A stretch of DNA of 64,000 bases from Mya arenaria (taxonomy: Eukaryota; Mollusca; Bivalvia; Myida; Myidae): positions 50,481,182 through 50,545,181 of the forward strand of contig NC_069133.1 in NCBI RefSeq assembly GCF_026914265.1. The letters run 5' to 3'. The position numbers and the translations under genes were made by a program. Below the pieces are notes generated by a model. The model did not search any database. It was not told the origin of the DNA and was given only the letters and a program-made list of their open reading frames with translations. Position 1 is the first letter of the stretch, and every line of letters starts with the position of its first letter. Shown piece after piece: positions 54,301-61,792 of this stretch.

Positions 54301-57300
54301 CGATGCAGCTGTATGGTACGACAACTCTTTACAGTGTATTTAAAGCATGTTGATGTGTGGCTTTCCTCGCGCGTGCGATGCAGCTGTATGGTACGACAAC
54401 TCTTTACAGTGTATTCAATGCATGTTCATGTGTGTCTCTCCTCGCGTGTGCGATGCAGCTGTATGGTACGACCTGTCTTTACAACGTATTTAAAGCATGT
54501 TGATGTGTGTTCTCCTCACGCGTACGATGAACATGTATGGTACGACATGTATTTACAATGTATTTAAAGCATGTCGATGTGTGTCTTTCCTCACGCATAC
54601 GATGAACATGTATGGTACGACATGTCTTTACAATGTATTTAAAGCGTGTTGATGTGGGTCTCTTCTCACGCGTACGATGCAGCTGTATGGTACGACAACT
54701 CTTAACAATGTATTTAAAACATGTTGATGTGTGTCTCTCCTCGCGCATACGATGCAGCTGTATGGTACGACAACTCTTTACAGTGTATTCAATGCATGTT
54801 CATGTGTGTCTCTCCTCGCGTGTGCGATGCAGCTGTATGGAACGACAACTCTTTACAATGTATTTAAAGCATGTTGATGTGTGTTCCCCTCACGCGTACG
54901 ATGAACATGTATGGTACGACATGTATTTACAATGTATTTAAAGCATGTTGATGTGTGTCTCTCCTCACGCGTACGATGAACATGTATGGTACGACATGTC
55001 TTTACAATGTATTTAAAGCGTGTTGATGTGGGTCTCTTCTCACGCGTACGATGCAGCTGTATGGTACGACAACTCTTTACAATGTATTTAAAGCATGTTG
55101 ATGTGTGTCTCTCCTCGCGCATACGATGCAGCTGTATGGTAAGACAACTCTTTACAGTGTATTCAATGCATGTTCATATGTGTCTCTCCTCGCGTGTGCG
55201 ATGCAGCTGTATGGTACGACCTGTCTTTACAATGTATTTAAAGCATGTTGATGTGTGTTCCCCTCACGCGTACGATGAACATGTATGGTACGACATGTAT
55301 TTACAATGTATTTAAAGCATGTTGATGTGTGTCTCTCCTCACGCGTACGATGAACATGCATGGTACGACATGTCTTTACAATGTATTTAAAGCGTGTTGA
55401 TATGGGTCTCTTTTCACGCGTACGATGCAGCTGTATGGTACGACAACTCTTTAATATGTATTTAAAGCATGTTGATGCGGGTCTCTCCTCGCGCGTACGG
55501 TGCAGCTGTATATTACGACAACTCTTTACAATATATTTAAAGCATGTTGGTGTGTCTCTCTCCTCGCGCGTGCGATGCAGCTGTATGGTATGACAACTCT
55601 TTACCATGTATTTAAAGCATGTTGATGTGTGTCTGTCTTCGCGCGTGCGATGCAGCTGTTTGGTACGACTACTCTTTACAATGTATTTAAAGCATGTTGA
55701 TGTGTGTCTTTCATCGCGCGTACGGTGCAGCTGTATGGAACGACAACTCTTTACAATGTATTTAAAGCATGTTGATGTGTGTCTCTCCTCGCGCATACGA
55801 TGCAGCTGTATGGTACGACAACTCTTTACAGTGTATTCAATGCATGTTCATGTGTGTCTCTCCTCGCGTGTGCGATGCAGCTGTATGGTACGACAACTCT
55901 TTACAATGTATTTAAAGCATGTTGATGTGTGTTCCCCTCACGCGTACGATGAACATGTATGGTACGACATGTATTTACAATGTATTTAAAGCATGTTGAT
56001 GTGTGTCTCTCCTCACGCGTACGATGCAGCTGTATGGTACGACAACTCTTTACAGTGTATTCAATGTATGTCCATGTGTGTCTCTCCTCGCGTGTGCGAT
56101 GCAGCTGTATGGTACGACAACTCTTTACAATGTATTTAAAGCATGTTGATGTGTGTTCCCCTCACGCGTACGATGAACATGTATGGTACGACATGTATTT
56201 ACAATGTATTTAAAGCATGTTGATGTGTGTCTCTCCTCACGCGTACGATGAACATGTATGGTACGACATGTCTTTACAATGTATTTAAAGCGTGTTGATG
56301 TGGGTCTCTTCTCACGCGTACGATGCAGCTGTATGGTACGACAACTCTTTACAATGTATTTAAAGCATGTTGATGTGTGTCTCTCCTCGCGCATACGATG
56401 CAGCTGTATGGTACGACAACTCTTTACAGTGTATTCAATGCATGTTCATATGTGTCTCTCCTCGCGTGTGCGATGCAGCTGTATGGTACGACCTGTCTTT
56501 ACAATGTATTTAAAGCATGTTGATGTGTGTTCCCCTCACGCGTACGATGAACATGTATGGTACGACATGTATTTACATTGTATTTAAAGCATGTTGATGT
56601 GTGTCTCTCCTCACGCGTACGATGAACATGCATGGTACGACATGTCTTTACAATGTATTTAAAGCGTGTTGATATGGGTCTCTTCTCACGCATACGATGC
56701 AGCTGTATGGTACGACAACTCTTTAATATGTATTTAAAGCATGTTGATGCGGGTCTCTCCTCGCGCGTACGGTGCAGCTGTATATTACGACAACTCTTTA
56801 CAATATATTTAAAGCATGTTGGTGTGTCTCTCTCCTCGCGCGTGCGATGCAGCTGTATGGTATGACAACTCTTTACAATATATTTAAAGCATGTTGATGT
56901 GTGTCTGTCTTCGCGCGTGCGATGCAGCTGTTTGGTACGACTACTCTTTACAATGTATTTAAAGCATGTTGATGTGTGTCTTTCATCGCGCGTACGGTGC
57001 AGCTGTATGGAACGACAACTCTTTACAATGTATTTAAAGCATGTTGATGTGTGTCTCTCCTCTCGCGTACGACACAGCTGTATGATACGACAACTCTTTA
57101 CAATATATTTAAAGCATGTTGGTGTGTCTCTCTCCTCGCGCGTGCGATGCAGCTGTATGGTATGACAACTCTTTACAATGTATTTAAAGCATGTTGATGT
57201 GTGTCTGTCCTCGCGCGTGCGATGCAGCTGTATGGTACGACAACTCTTTACAATGTATTTAAAGCATGTCGATGTGTGTCTTTCATCGCGCGTACGATGC

Positions 57301-60300
57301 AGCTGTATGGTACGACAACTCTTTACAATGTATTTAAAGCATGTTGATGTGTGTCTCTCCTCGCGCGTACGATGCAGCTGTATGGTACTACAAGCGATAG
57401 AAATAACGCTTTTATATTGAGGAAATAGGAAATTGACTCTGTCGCGAAAACGTGAATGTCTTTGCGTTTTCCAACTTAACTGGTGTAGATACATACGAGA
57501 AATAAAACAAAAACTCAGTTTTATGCCACTTGGCATTCACCCCACAATACGTGTTCATAGGAACTAAAACACTTTAAGGTATACACACCTCAGCACGTAA
57601 ATATCGCCTTCATTGACGTTACAGTCAAACTTGTGCACACGTCCGTCCATGAACGTAAACGTAAATGTTTTCTGTGCGAACGCGACGTGCCTGGCTTTTT
57701 GGTGTGTAAAATTCCACATGCGATGAAGCTCATCTGGGAACAAGCAACGCCGTTCTGGAAAATCGCACACATGGGGACAAAATAAGACTGTCACAATTAA
57801 ACGTAACGTATGTAGCGTGTCTGACTACTACGTGGAGCACTTAAAGAAGCACACTTATTAGAAATTAGGATTTACCACGATCAATAATATTGTATAAATA
57901 TTCCAAAAAGGATGAATAAATGTTAAAAACAATGCTTCTTATGAAGGATACAAAGTTTAAAGAAGTAAGAATAAAACACGGTATTTCTACATTCCGAAAA
58001 TATAGTAGACCACAGTAAATCTTCAAGCATTCACCAATGATTAAAACTATTTTGCGCTTTCTGCTATTAAATACACAGTTACGATCTTGTTATCAGTAAT
58101 TAATATTTTCCATAAATGCATTATCTAGTAAGTTGTTAATAGTTTGTTAGCCAAAATTGATGTTTGTTATACATGTGTGTGTATTGATTTTGAACTAGAA
58201 CCCTAACCTTAAGTCACTTTAAATGAATTACACCAATATAGAACTTAACATAGTGTCGTATTGTAAACAATGAATAAAGATGCGGGAAAACATTTATTGG
58301 CAATTCGTATCTTACCCACACGGACTATTTCTGCGTAGTAATCTTTCTGATCTCTGGTTTGAACGCACGTGTCATTGAGTGTCGGCCAGCTAACAGCGGT
58401 ATGGGGAAGGCTTTGTGGACCCAGCAGGTGACGTTCATGTCCGGCCACTGCAACATAAGTGAGGGCACGATTAAATGCAAGTTTTCATAAAAGTACAATG
58501 TATACAGCAAGTACATTGAAATGGTTATGCATATGAATATATGAAAATGGCAGTGTATTTTCCATATCCGTGCTAATTTACCTAGTGTTTCTTTGTACCC
58601 ACAAACGCCACGAAAATCATAAATCACTCGACATAAGATCATCAACTTAGAAATTGTTAAAAAATATATAGTTGTTTTGTCTATTCTTTGAACTTTAAAC
58701 TGTACATGTATATCTTTAAGGACTATAAAATAGACCCAATTATTTTTTTATTACTTGGAATGTATAACTACAATATATAGCAAGTGTTTACGTATAAATG
58801 ATACTTTGCTTGATCTGTACTTACTTTGTACTTACTGTTTGAAGCAAGTGTTTACGTATAAATGATACTTTGCTTGATCTGTTTACACTTTGTACTTCCT
58901 GTTTGAAGCAAGTGTTTACGTATAAATGATACTTTGCTTGATCTGTATATACTCTGTACTTCCTGTTTGAAGCAAGTGTTTACGTGTAAATGATACTTTG
59001 CTTGATCTGTACTTACTTTGTACTTCCTGTTTGAAGCAAGTGTTTACGTATAAATGATACTTTGCTTGATCTGTATATACTTTGTACTTACTGTTTGAAG
59101 CAAGTGTTTACGTATAAATGATACTTTGCTTGATCTGTTTACACTTTGTACTTCCTGTTTGAAGCAAGTGTTTACGTATAAATGATACTTTGCTTGATCT
59201 GTTTACACTTTGTACTTCCTGTTTGAAGCAAGTGTTTACGTATAAATGATACTTTGCTTGATCTGTTTACACTTTGTACTTACTGTTTGAAGCAAGTGTT
59301 TACGTATAAATGTTACTTTGCTTGATCTGTATATACTTTGTACTTACTGTTTGAAGCAAGTGTTTACGTATAAATGTTACTTTGCTTGATCTGTATATAC
59401 TTTGTACTTACTGTTTGAAGCAAGTGTTTACGTATAAATGATACTTTGCTTGATCTGTATATACCTTGTACTTACTGTTTGAAGCAAGTGTTTAGGGGTA
59501 CATGTTACTTTGCTTGATCTGTATATACTTTGTACTTCCTGTTTGAAGCAAGTGTTTACGTGTACATGTTACTTTGCTTGATCTGTTTACACTTTGTACT
59601 TACTGTTTGAAGCAAGTGTTTACGTATAAATGTTACTTTGCTTGATCTGTATATACTTTGTACTTCCTGTTTGAAGCAAGTGTTTACGTGTACATGTTAC
59701 TTTGCTTGATCTGTTTACACTTTGTACTTACTGTTTGAAGCAAGTGTTTACGTATAAATGTTGCTTTGCTTGATCTGTATATACTTTGTACTTCCTGTTT
59801 GAAGCAAGTGTTTACGTGTACATGTTACTTTTGCTTGATCTGTATATACCTTGTACTTCCTGTTTGAAGCAAGTGTTTACGTATAAATGTTACTTTGCTT
59901 GATCTGTATATACCTTGTACTTCCTGTTTGAAGCAAGTGTTTACGTATACATGTTACTTTGCTTGATCTGTATATACTTTGTACTTCCTGTTAGAAGCAA
60001 GTGTTTACGTATACATGTTACTTTTGCTTGATCTGTATATACTTTGCACTTCCTGTTTGAAGCAAGTGTTTACGTATACATGTTACTTTGCTTGATCTGT
60101 TTATACTTTGTACTTCCTGTTTGAAGCAAGTGTTTACGTATACATGTTACTTTGCTTGATCTGTATATACTTTGTACTTCCTGTTTGAAGCAAGTGTTTG
60201 CGTATAAATGTTACTTTGCTTGATCTGTATATACTCTGTACTTCCTGTTTGAAGCAAGTGTTTACGTTTACATGTTACTTTGCTTGATCTGTATATACTT

Positions 60301-61769
60301 TGTACTTCCTGTTTGAAGCAAGTATTTACGTATAAATGTTACTTTGCTTGATCTGTATATACTCTGTACTTCCTGTTTGAAGCAAGTGTTTACGTGTACA
60401 TGTTACTTTGCTTGATCTGTATATACTCTGTACTTCCTGTTTGAAGCAAGTATTTACGTATACATGTTACTTTGCTTGATCTGTATATACTCTGTACTTC
60501 CTGTTTGAAGCAAGTGTTTACGTTTACATGTTACTTTGCTTGATCTGTATATACTCTGTACTTCCTGTTTGAAGCAAGTGTTTACGTATAAATGTTACTT
60601 TGCTTGATCTGTATATACTCTGTACTTCCTGTTTGAAGCAAGTGTTTACGTGTACATGTTACTTTGCTTGATCTGTATATACTCTGTACTTCCTGTTTGA
60701 AGCAAGTGTTTACGTATAAATGTTACTTTGCTTGATCTGTATATACTCTGTACTTCCTGTTTGAAGCAAGTGTTTACGTGTACATGTTACTTTGCTTGAT
60801 CTGTATATACTCTGTACTTCCTGTTTGAAGCAAGTGTTTACGTATACATGTTACTTTGCTTGATTTGTATATACTTTGTACTTCCTGTTTGAAGCAAGTG
60901 TTTACGTATACATGTTACTTTGCTTGATTTGTATATACCTTGTACTTCCTGTTTGAAGCAAGTGTTTACGTGTACATGTTACTTTGCTTTTTCTGTATAT
61001 ACTTTGTACTTCCTGTTTGAAGCAAGTGTTTACGTGTACATGTTACTTTGCTTGATCTGTATATACTTTGTACTTCCTGTTTGAAGCAAGTATTTACGTG
61101 TACATGTTACCTTGCTTGATTTGTTTATACTTTGTACTTCCTGTATGAAGCAAGTGTTTACGTATACATGTTACTTTGCTTGATCTGTATATACTCTGTA
61201 CTTCCTGTTTGAAGCAAGTGTTTACGTGTACATGTTACTTTGCTTTTTCTGTATATACTTTGTACTTCCTGTTTGAAGCAAGTGTTAACGTATAAATGTT
61301 ACTTTGCTTGATCTGTATATACCTTGTACTTCCTGTTTGAAGCAAGTGTTTACGTGTACATGTTACTTTGCTTGATTTGTTTATACTTTGTACTTCCTGT
61401 ATGAAGCAAGTGTTTACGTATACATGTTACTTTGCTTGATCTGTATATACTCTGTACTTCCTATTTGAAGCAAGTGTTTACGTGTACATGTTACTTTGCT
61501 TGATTTGTATATACTTTGTACTTAATGCTTGAATAAATAAAATGTCCATGACAAAGAAAAACAACAACAAAAAACAACAGTTTGATTGGCTTCGTCGTAC
61601 ATCATTGATTTTAGTGATAATGTACATAATTATTCATTTCAATAATGATGCACGTGTAATAGGAGAAAGATACGATGCATGTTACCGTTGAGCCTGACGA
61701 TGCTGTACTCGCCGACAACATCACTCCCAAAGATAGCAGCAAACCCCAGACAGAGAACACCGGAACCAT
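24223..61769 (-). CDS. Secreted modular protein: signal peptide, Cys-containing N-terminal domain, Ig-like domain, LDLa array
   Basis: I assemble 18 coding exons by splice sites and phase. In protein order: signal peptide (residues about 1-20), an N-terminal ectodomain over three exons (about 21-153), an Ig-like region (about 154-304), ten LDL-receptor class A modules (about 305-683) and a half module ending at the stop. Total is about 718 residues if exon 1 uses the phase-1 donor after 61709. LDLa modules are small disulphide and calcium-binding folds that bind ligands outside the cell. Ig plus LDLa with a signal peptide and no membrane segment points to a secreted or matrix/haemolymph protein, possibly in recognition or lipoprotein-type binding; that role is inference. 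All LDLa exons are phase 1-1, the classic arrangement for exon shuffling. The first two exons are the least certain. Confidence 0.75.
24330..25339 (-). other. Intron of the LDLa gene with nothing recognised
   Basis: AT-rich intron between exons 17 and 18. A 91-residue open frame on the plus strand (24671-24946) has no start context or motif that supports a gene. Confidence 0.6.
25340..25450 (-). CDS. Exon 17: LDLa module 10
   Basis: Acceptor TATTTAAG|GCTGTG and donor GCGAAA|GTAGAT. Reads [13 protein letters not shown], then [18 protein letters not shown]. Complete. The donor lies three bases later than in exon 16, keeping phase 1. Confidence 0.9.
25800..25907 (-). CDS. Exon 16: LDLa module 9
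   Basis: Acceptor TTTTTAAG|CCTGTG and donor TGCG|GTAGTT. Reads [13 protein letters not shown], then [18 protein letters not shown]. It is the closest relative of exon 17 and the parent type of the orphan exon at 13901-14008. Confidence 0.92.
26363..26464 (-). CDS. Exon 15: LDLa module 8
   Basis: Acceptor TACAACAG|AGTGTG and donor CTGCA|GTAAGT. Reads [10 protein letters not shown], then [19 protein letters not shown]. Complete. Confidence 0.92.
27265..27381 (-). CDS. Exon 14: LDLa module 7
   Basis: Acceptor TTATCCAG|GCTGTG and donor CTCAG|GTAAAT. Reads [14 protein letters not shown], then [19 protein letters not shown]. Complete. Exon 13 is its closest relative. Confidence 0.92.
28607..28732 (-). 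CDS. Exon 13: LDLa module 6
   Basis: Acceptor TTATCCAG|GCTGTG and donor CTCAG|GTAAGT. Reads [13 protein letters not shown], then [20 protein letters not shown]. Complete. It is the duplicate of exon 14, with similarity running into both flanking introns. Confidence 0.92.
28733..30679 (-). other. Intron of the LDLa gene, left part, with one hairpin
   Basis: No exon seen. The palindrome at 29934-30056 is the only structured element. The intron continues into the A/C-rich array. Confidence 0.6.
29934..30056. repeat. Long hairpin with arms of about 55 bp
   Basis: The left arm (TTATTAATTAGGTGATTTCA... to ...CAGCTGTATTT) pairs with the right arm (AAATACAGCT... to ...ATCACCTAATTAATAA) around a loop of about 11 nt, with a few mismatches. 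A palindromic MITE is likely. The terminal TTAATTAG-type ends are AT-rich and a target duplication is not certain. Confidence 0.8.
30680..32685. repeat. A/C-only minisatellite, about 24-bp unit
   Basis: About 2 kb of variants of ACCACAGACATACCACACAC followed by AAAC. The plus strand is almost free of G and poor in T. Because 24 is a multiple of three, frames stay open on both strands, giving illusory ORFs of up to 270 residues rich in His/Thr or Cys/Val. A block of about 320 bp recurs (around 31590-31800 and 31910-32115), showing higher-order duplication. It lies in the intron between exons 12 and 13. Confidence 0.9.
32920..33036 (-). CDS. Exon 12: LDLa module 5
   Basis: Acceptor ATGACCAG|GTGACA and donor CCAAG|GTAGTT. 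Reads [10 protein letters not shown] then [17 protein letters not shown], a complete module. Its first two bases finish the last Cys of module 4. Confidence 0.9.
33644..33748 (-). CDS. Exon 11: LDLa module 4 (divergent)
   Basis: Acceptor TTTCAG|TCATTT and donor TGAAT|GTATGT. Reads [12 protein letters not shown], then [16 protein letters not shown]. The sixth Cys is encoded across the splice (T in this exon, GT in exon 12). The DE of the calcium site is replaced by YFE-type residues, so calcium binding may be lost. Confidence 0.8.
34220..34324 (-). CDS. Exon 10: LDLa module 3
   Basis: Acceptor ATTGCAG|ATTGC and donor TTGTG|GTGAGA. Cys pattern [12 protein letters not shown] then [17 protein letters not shown]. 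Six Cys and an intact DDE motif. Confidence 0.9.
35064..35195 (-). CDS. Exon 9: LDLa module 2
   Basis: Acceptor TTTTCAG|CAACAG and donor TACAAG|GTAATA. A short Thr/Glu lead is followed by [13 protein letters not shown] and [17 protein letters not shown]. All six Cys and the acidic motif are present. Confidence 0.9.
35558..35671 (-). CDS. Exon 8: LDLa module 1
   Basis: Acceptor GGTTACAG|AATGCC and donor CAATG|GTCGGT (weak). Six cysteines with the pattern [13 protein letters not shown], then [17 protein letters not shown]. The calcium-site acidic residues (D-x-DGTDE) are complete. Phase 1-1. Confidence 0.9.
35672..36000 (-). other. Intron of the LDLa gene with nothing recognised
   Basis: Part of the intron between exons 7 and 8, just left of the dispersed repeat R copy. 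Confidence 0.6.
36001..37165 (+). repeat. Dispersed repeat family R, copy split by a transposon
   Basis: The left piece (about 36001-36218) has TTAAACCCCCGGTAAATTAA, CAAGGCGGTACCTAACAATC and CCATTAAACAGGG. The right piece (about 37109-37165) continues the family with TTTGGCTAGTAAGCTTGTTT. The two pieces are contiguous in other copies. The 0.9 kb between them is the hAT-like element. Confidence 0.75.
36219..37109. mobile_element. hAT-like non-autonomous element, about 0.89 kb
   Basis: The left end is TAGGGATGGCAACGAGTA and the right end reads ACTCGTTGCCATCTCTA, which are inverted with one mismatch. Inside both ends are GAGTACTCG-type subterminal repeats. Ends of this form are common in hAT elements. 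The bordering GTTTTAAT / GTTTAACA could be an eroded 8-bp target duplication. No transposase ORF is present. Confidence 0.75.
37237..37379 (-). CDS. Exon 7: Ig-like domain, C-terminal half
   Basis: Acceptor GTTTGCAG|CCCTTA and donor GTTCC|GTAAGT. It contains [20 protein letters not shown], the classic E-F strand signature with D-E-G-x-Y-x-C. Phase 2 at the start and phase 1 at the end match exons 6 and 8. Confidence 0.85.
37610..38550. repeat. Degenerate tandem repeat with GACCTTGACC motifs
   Basis: About six diverged units of roughly 130-170 bp, each with a 'gaccttgacc'-like segment, 'ataggggtcatc', 'agtcatgac', 'aagtatgaagttcct' and 'tgcaagcgttct'. It ends in GACGGACGAACGGACAGGG and a short hairpin CCCCCCATTAATGGGGG. 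This kind of repeat is widespread in bivalve genomes, from memory of such sequences. Confidence 0.7.
38551..39829 (-). other. Intron of the LDLa gene with nothing recognised
   Basis: Right part of the intron between exons 6 and 7. AT-rich, short ORFs only. Confidence 0.6.
39830..39924 (-). CDS. Exon 6: Ig-like domain, middle part
   Basis: Acceptor TTGGTACAG|GTGTTC and donor CAACG|GTATGA. Open: [20 protein letters not shown], then [11 protein letters not shown]. It supplies the B-strand Cys and the C/C' strands of the Ig domain. The usual core Trp is replaced by a Phe in LKFYK. Confidence 0.75.
40014..40146. repeat. Small direct duplication in the intron between exons 5 and 6
   Basis: TTAACCTAATAAAGTGTATC at 40014 recurs with changes at about 40084 (TTAACCCAATAAAGTTTATC). 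Both are followed by a TTAATTGC/TTAAATTGC tract and TTTGAAAGCTG. Confidence 0.65.
40626..40840 (-). CDS. Exon 5: linker and first strands of the Ig-like domain
   Basis: Acceptor AACCACAG|ACGGGG and donor AACCAG|GTTAGT. The 215-nt exon is open. It starts with an acidic, likely disordered linker (NTEEQ, REL, DDNEVE) and ends [16 protein letters not shown] followed by [10 protein letters not shown], which matches A and B strands of an Ig fold leading into the Cys of exon 6. Confidence 0.7.
40841..43457 (-). other. Start of the 12.6 kb intron between exons 4 and 5
   Basis: AT-rich, with no exon recognised. A solitary GACCTTGACCTTGAC lies near 42050. Confidence 0.6.
43458..43812. mobile_element. 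TTAA-flanked palindromic MITE, 355 bp
   Basis: The left end TTAAAGCTGCACTCTCACAG and right end CTGTGAGAGGGCAGCTTTAA are inverted. The whole element folds as one long imperfect hairpin centred on AAACCGTTAGTAGTAACGG. TTAA at both borders suggests a TTAA target duplication as in piggyBac or Kolobok groups. I recognise the family as common in bivalve DNA. No ORF. Confidence 0.85.
43896..44035. repeat. Short minisatellite, about 24-bp unit x 6
   Basis: Diverged repeats of ATTTTGATTGGTCTTGGCAC plus about four bases, for example ATTCAATTGGTCTTGGCACC and ATTTCGATTGGTCTTGGCAC. Confidence 0.75.
44036..49499 (-). other. 5.5 kb of intron with no exon recognised
   Basis: AT-rich. A run of about 16 C lies near 44699-44714. 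ORFs up to 92 residues are featureless. No LDLa, Ig or other extracellular module motif was found on either strand. Confidence 0.55.
49500..49602. repeat. (CA/CG)n microsatellite
   Basis: Dinucleotide-like tract of CACACG and CACGCA repeats, about 100 bp. The ORFs over it are artefacts of the repeat. Confidence 0.9.
50163..50494. mobile_element. G/C-rich MITE-like element with inverted ends
   Basis: The left end (ATCACCAGTCAATTGTAACC, then a C-run and AAGGTCCGGGGGTATACC) is inverted relative to the right end (TAGCC-type CCCGGCTATTCCCCGGACCT, a G-run, then GTGGTTTCAATTGGCTGGTG). The interior is rich in GGGG/CCCC, unlike the surrounding DNA. Open frames across it (153 and 124 residues) are low-complexity Gly/Pro and are not taken as genes. 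Confidence 0.65.
50495..52323 (-). other. Intron stretch with no exon recognised
   Basis: Several open frames up to 114 residues occur on both strands, none with a known motif. The 105-residue frame at 51551-51868 on the plus strand is the best of them and still has no support. Confidence 0.5.
52324..52450. repeat. Long palindrome, arms of about 58 bp
   Basis: The left arm (GGCCGAGAGTGTAAGATAGG... to ...GGAAACGAGG) mirrors the right arm (CGAGTTTCCGAAAAACACCC... to ...CTATCTTACACGAGCGGCT). The loop is about 8 nt. Several G/C differences between arms show some age. Confidence 0.85.
52454..52916. mobile_element. Candidate MITE with terminal inverted repeats of about 25 bp
   Basis: ATATGCTTTTTCTCCCACCTCAG-like sequence near 52456 is inverted relative to CTGAGGTAGGAGAAAATTGTATC near 52894. 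The body of about 460 bp lies directly beside the palindrome at 52324-52450, and both may belong to one larger element. Confidence 0.55.
52917..53479 (-). other. Intron stretch with no exon recognised
   Basis: Contains a short G/C-rich patch with GGGCGCGCCGGGC near 52988 that stands out from its surroundings, but no feature could be assigned. Confidence 0.5.
53480..53580 (-). CDS. Exon 4: end of the N-terminal ectodomain
   Basis: Acceptor CATTTCAG|AGAATTC and donor AACA|GTGAGA. Reads [20 protein letters not shown] and then a FEMSRLN segment. It joins exon 3 in phase 2 and exon 5 in phase 1. One Cys could pair with those of exons 2-3. NIT is a glycosylation sequon. Confidence 0.65.
53751..57393. 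repeat. 75-bp minisatellite, about 48 units, with higher-order structure
   Basis: The unit contains CTCCTCGCGCGTGCGATGCA, GCTGTATGGTACGACAACTC and TTTACAATGTATTTAAAGCATG. Its length is exactly 25 codons, so frames remain open over many units on both strands (up to 345 residues). Variant units with GATGAACATGTATGG and GCGTGTTGATGTGGG recur at 374 bp (five units, one base short), and whole segments recur at 1272 bp (17 units). The array fills most of the intron between exons 3 and 4. Confidence 0.93.
57589..57754 (-). CDS. Exon 3: CxFP-type ectodomain segment
   Basis: Acceptor TTTTCCAG|AACGG and donor CTGAG|GTGTGT. The 166-nt exon is fully open: [17 protein letters not shown] near the start, TFTFTFMDG in the middle, then [14 protein letters not shown]. 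The pattern Cys-x-FP, an aromatic a few residues later, a beta-strand pair and a FxC resembles uncharacterised extracellular domains common in lophotrochozoans (DUF7042-7045-like). That assignment is tentative. An N-glycosylation site (NFT) is present. Confidence 0.65.
57755..58315 (-). other. Intron of the large gene with nothing recognised
   Basis: AT-rich intron between exons 2 and 3. Confidence 0.6.
58316..58447 (-). CDS. Exon 2: N-terminal ectodomain
   Basis: Acceptor TATGTTGCAG|TGGCC and donor GTGTGG|GTAAGA. The frame that joins exon 3 in phase ends [20 protein letters not shown] followed by EIVRV. A second frame over the same bases (starting [14 protein letters not shown]) is open for most of the exon but meets a stop just before the donor. 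I prefer the first because it joins exon 3. Family unrecognised. Confidence 0.5.
58778..61522. repeat. 64-bp minisatellite, about 43 units
   Basis: The unit runs GAAGCAAGTGTTTACGTATA, AATGATACTTTGCTTGATCT, GTATATACTTTGTACTTCCT, GTTT. Left units carry AAATGATACTT, middle and right units carry ACATGTTACTT, and hybrid forms alternate, which suggests local amplification. 64 is not a multiple of three, so no long frames arise. It fills most of the intron between exons 1 and 2. Confidence 0.93.
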
Positions 61770-61792
61770 GGCTTCCAATACTTGTCTCCGTC
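61686..61792 (-). CDS. Exon 1 of the coding part: signal peptide
   Basis: ATG at 61769-61767 sits in a strong start context (GAAGCCATGG). It opens [20 protein letters not shown], a typical signal peptide with a small-residue cleavage region. An acceptor-like TTTTAG lies just upstream at 61793, so the exon may begin at 61792 with a short 5' leader. Two donors are possible: ACG|GTAACA after 61686 (phase 0) and GCGA|GTACAG after 61709 (phase 1). Only the second keeps the frame that joins exon 2 to exon 3. Confidence 0.6.

Noticed and set aside
54013..57536. ORFs of 184-345 residues made of 25-residue repeats
   Set aside because: They follow from the 75-bp satellite. No splice or start context supports a gene, and unit-length frames occur on both strands. 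Kept as a finding but not as a CDS.
58325..58645. 106-residue minus-strand frame including [10 protein letters not shown]
   Set aside because: It overlaps exon 2 in another frame, reads through the acceptor into intron, and stops before the donor. Noted as the competing frame only.
53751..61522. Possible CRISPR array
   Set aside because: Units are contiguous and homogenised with no unique spacers, and the DNA is eukaryotic.
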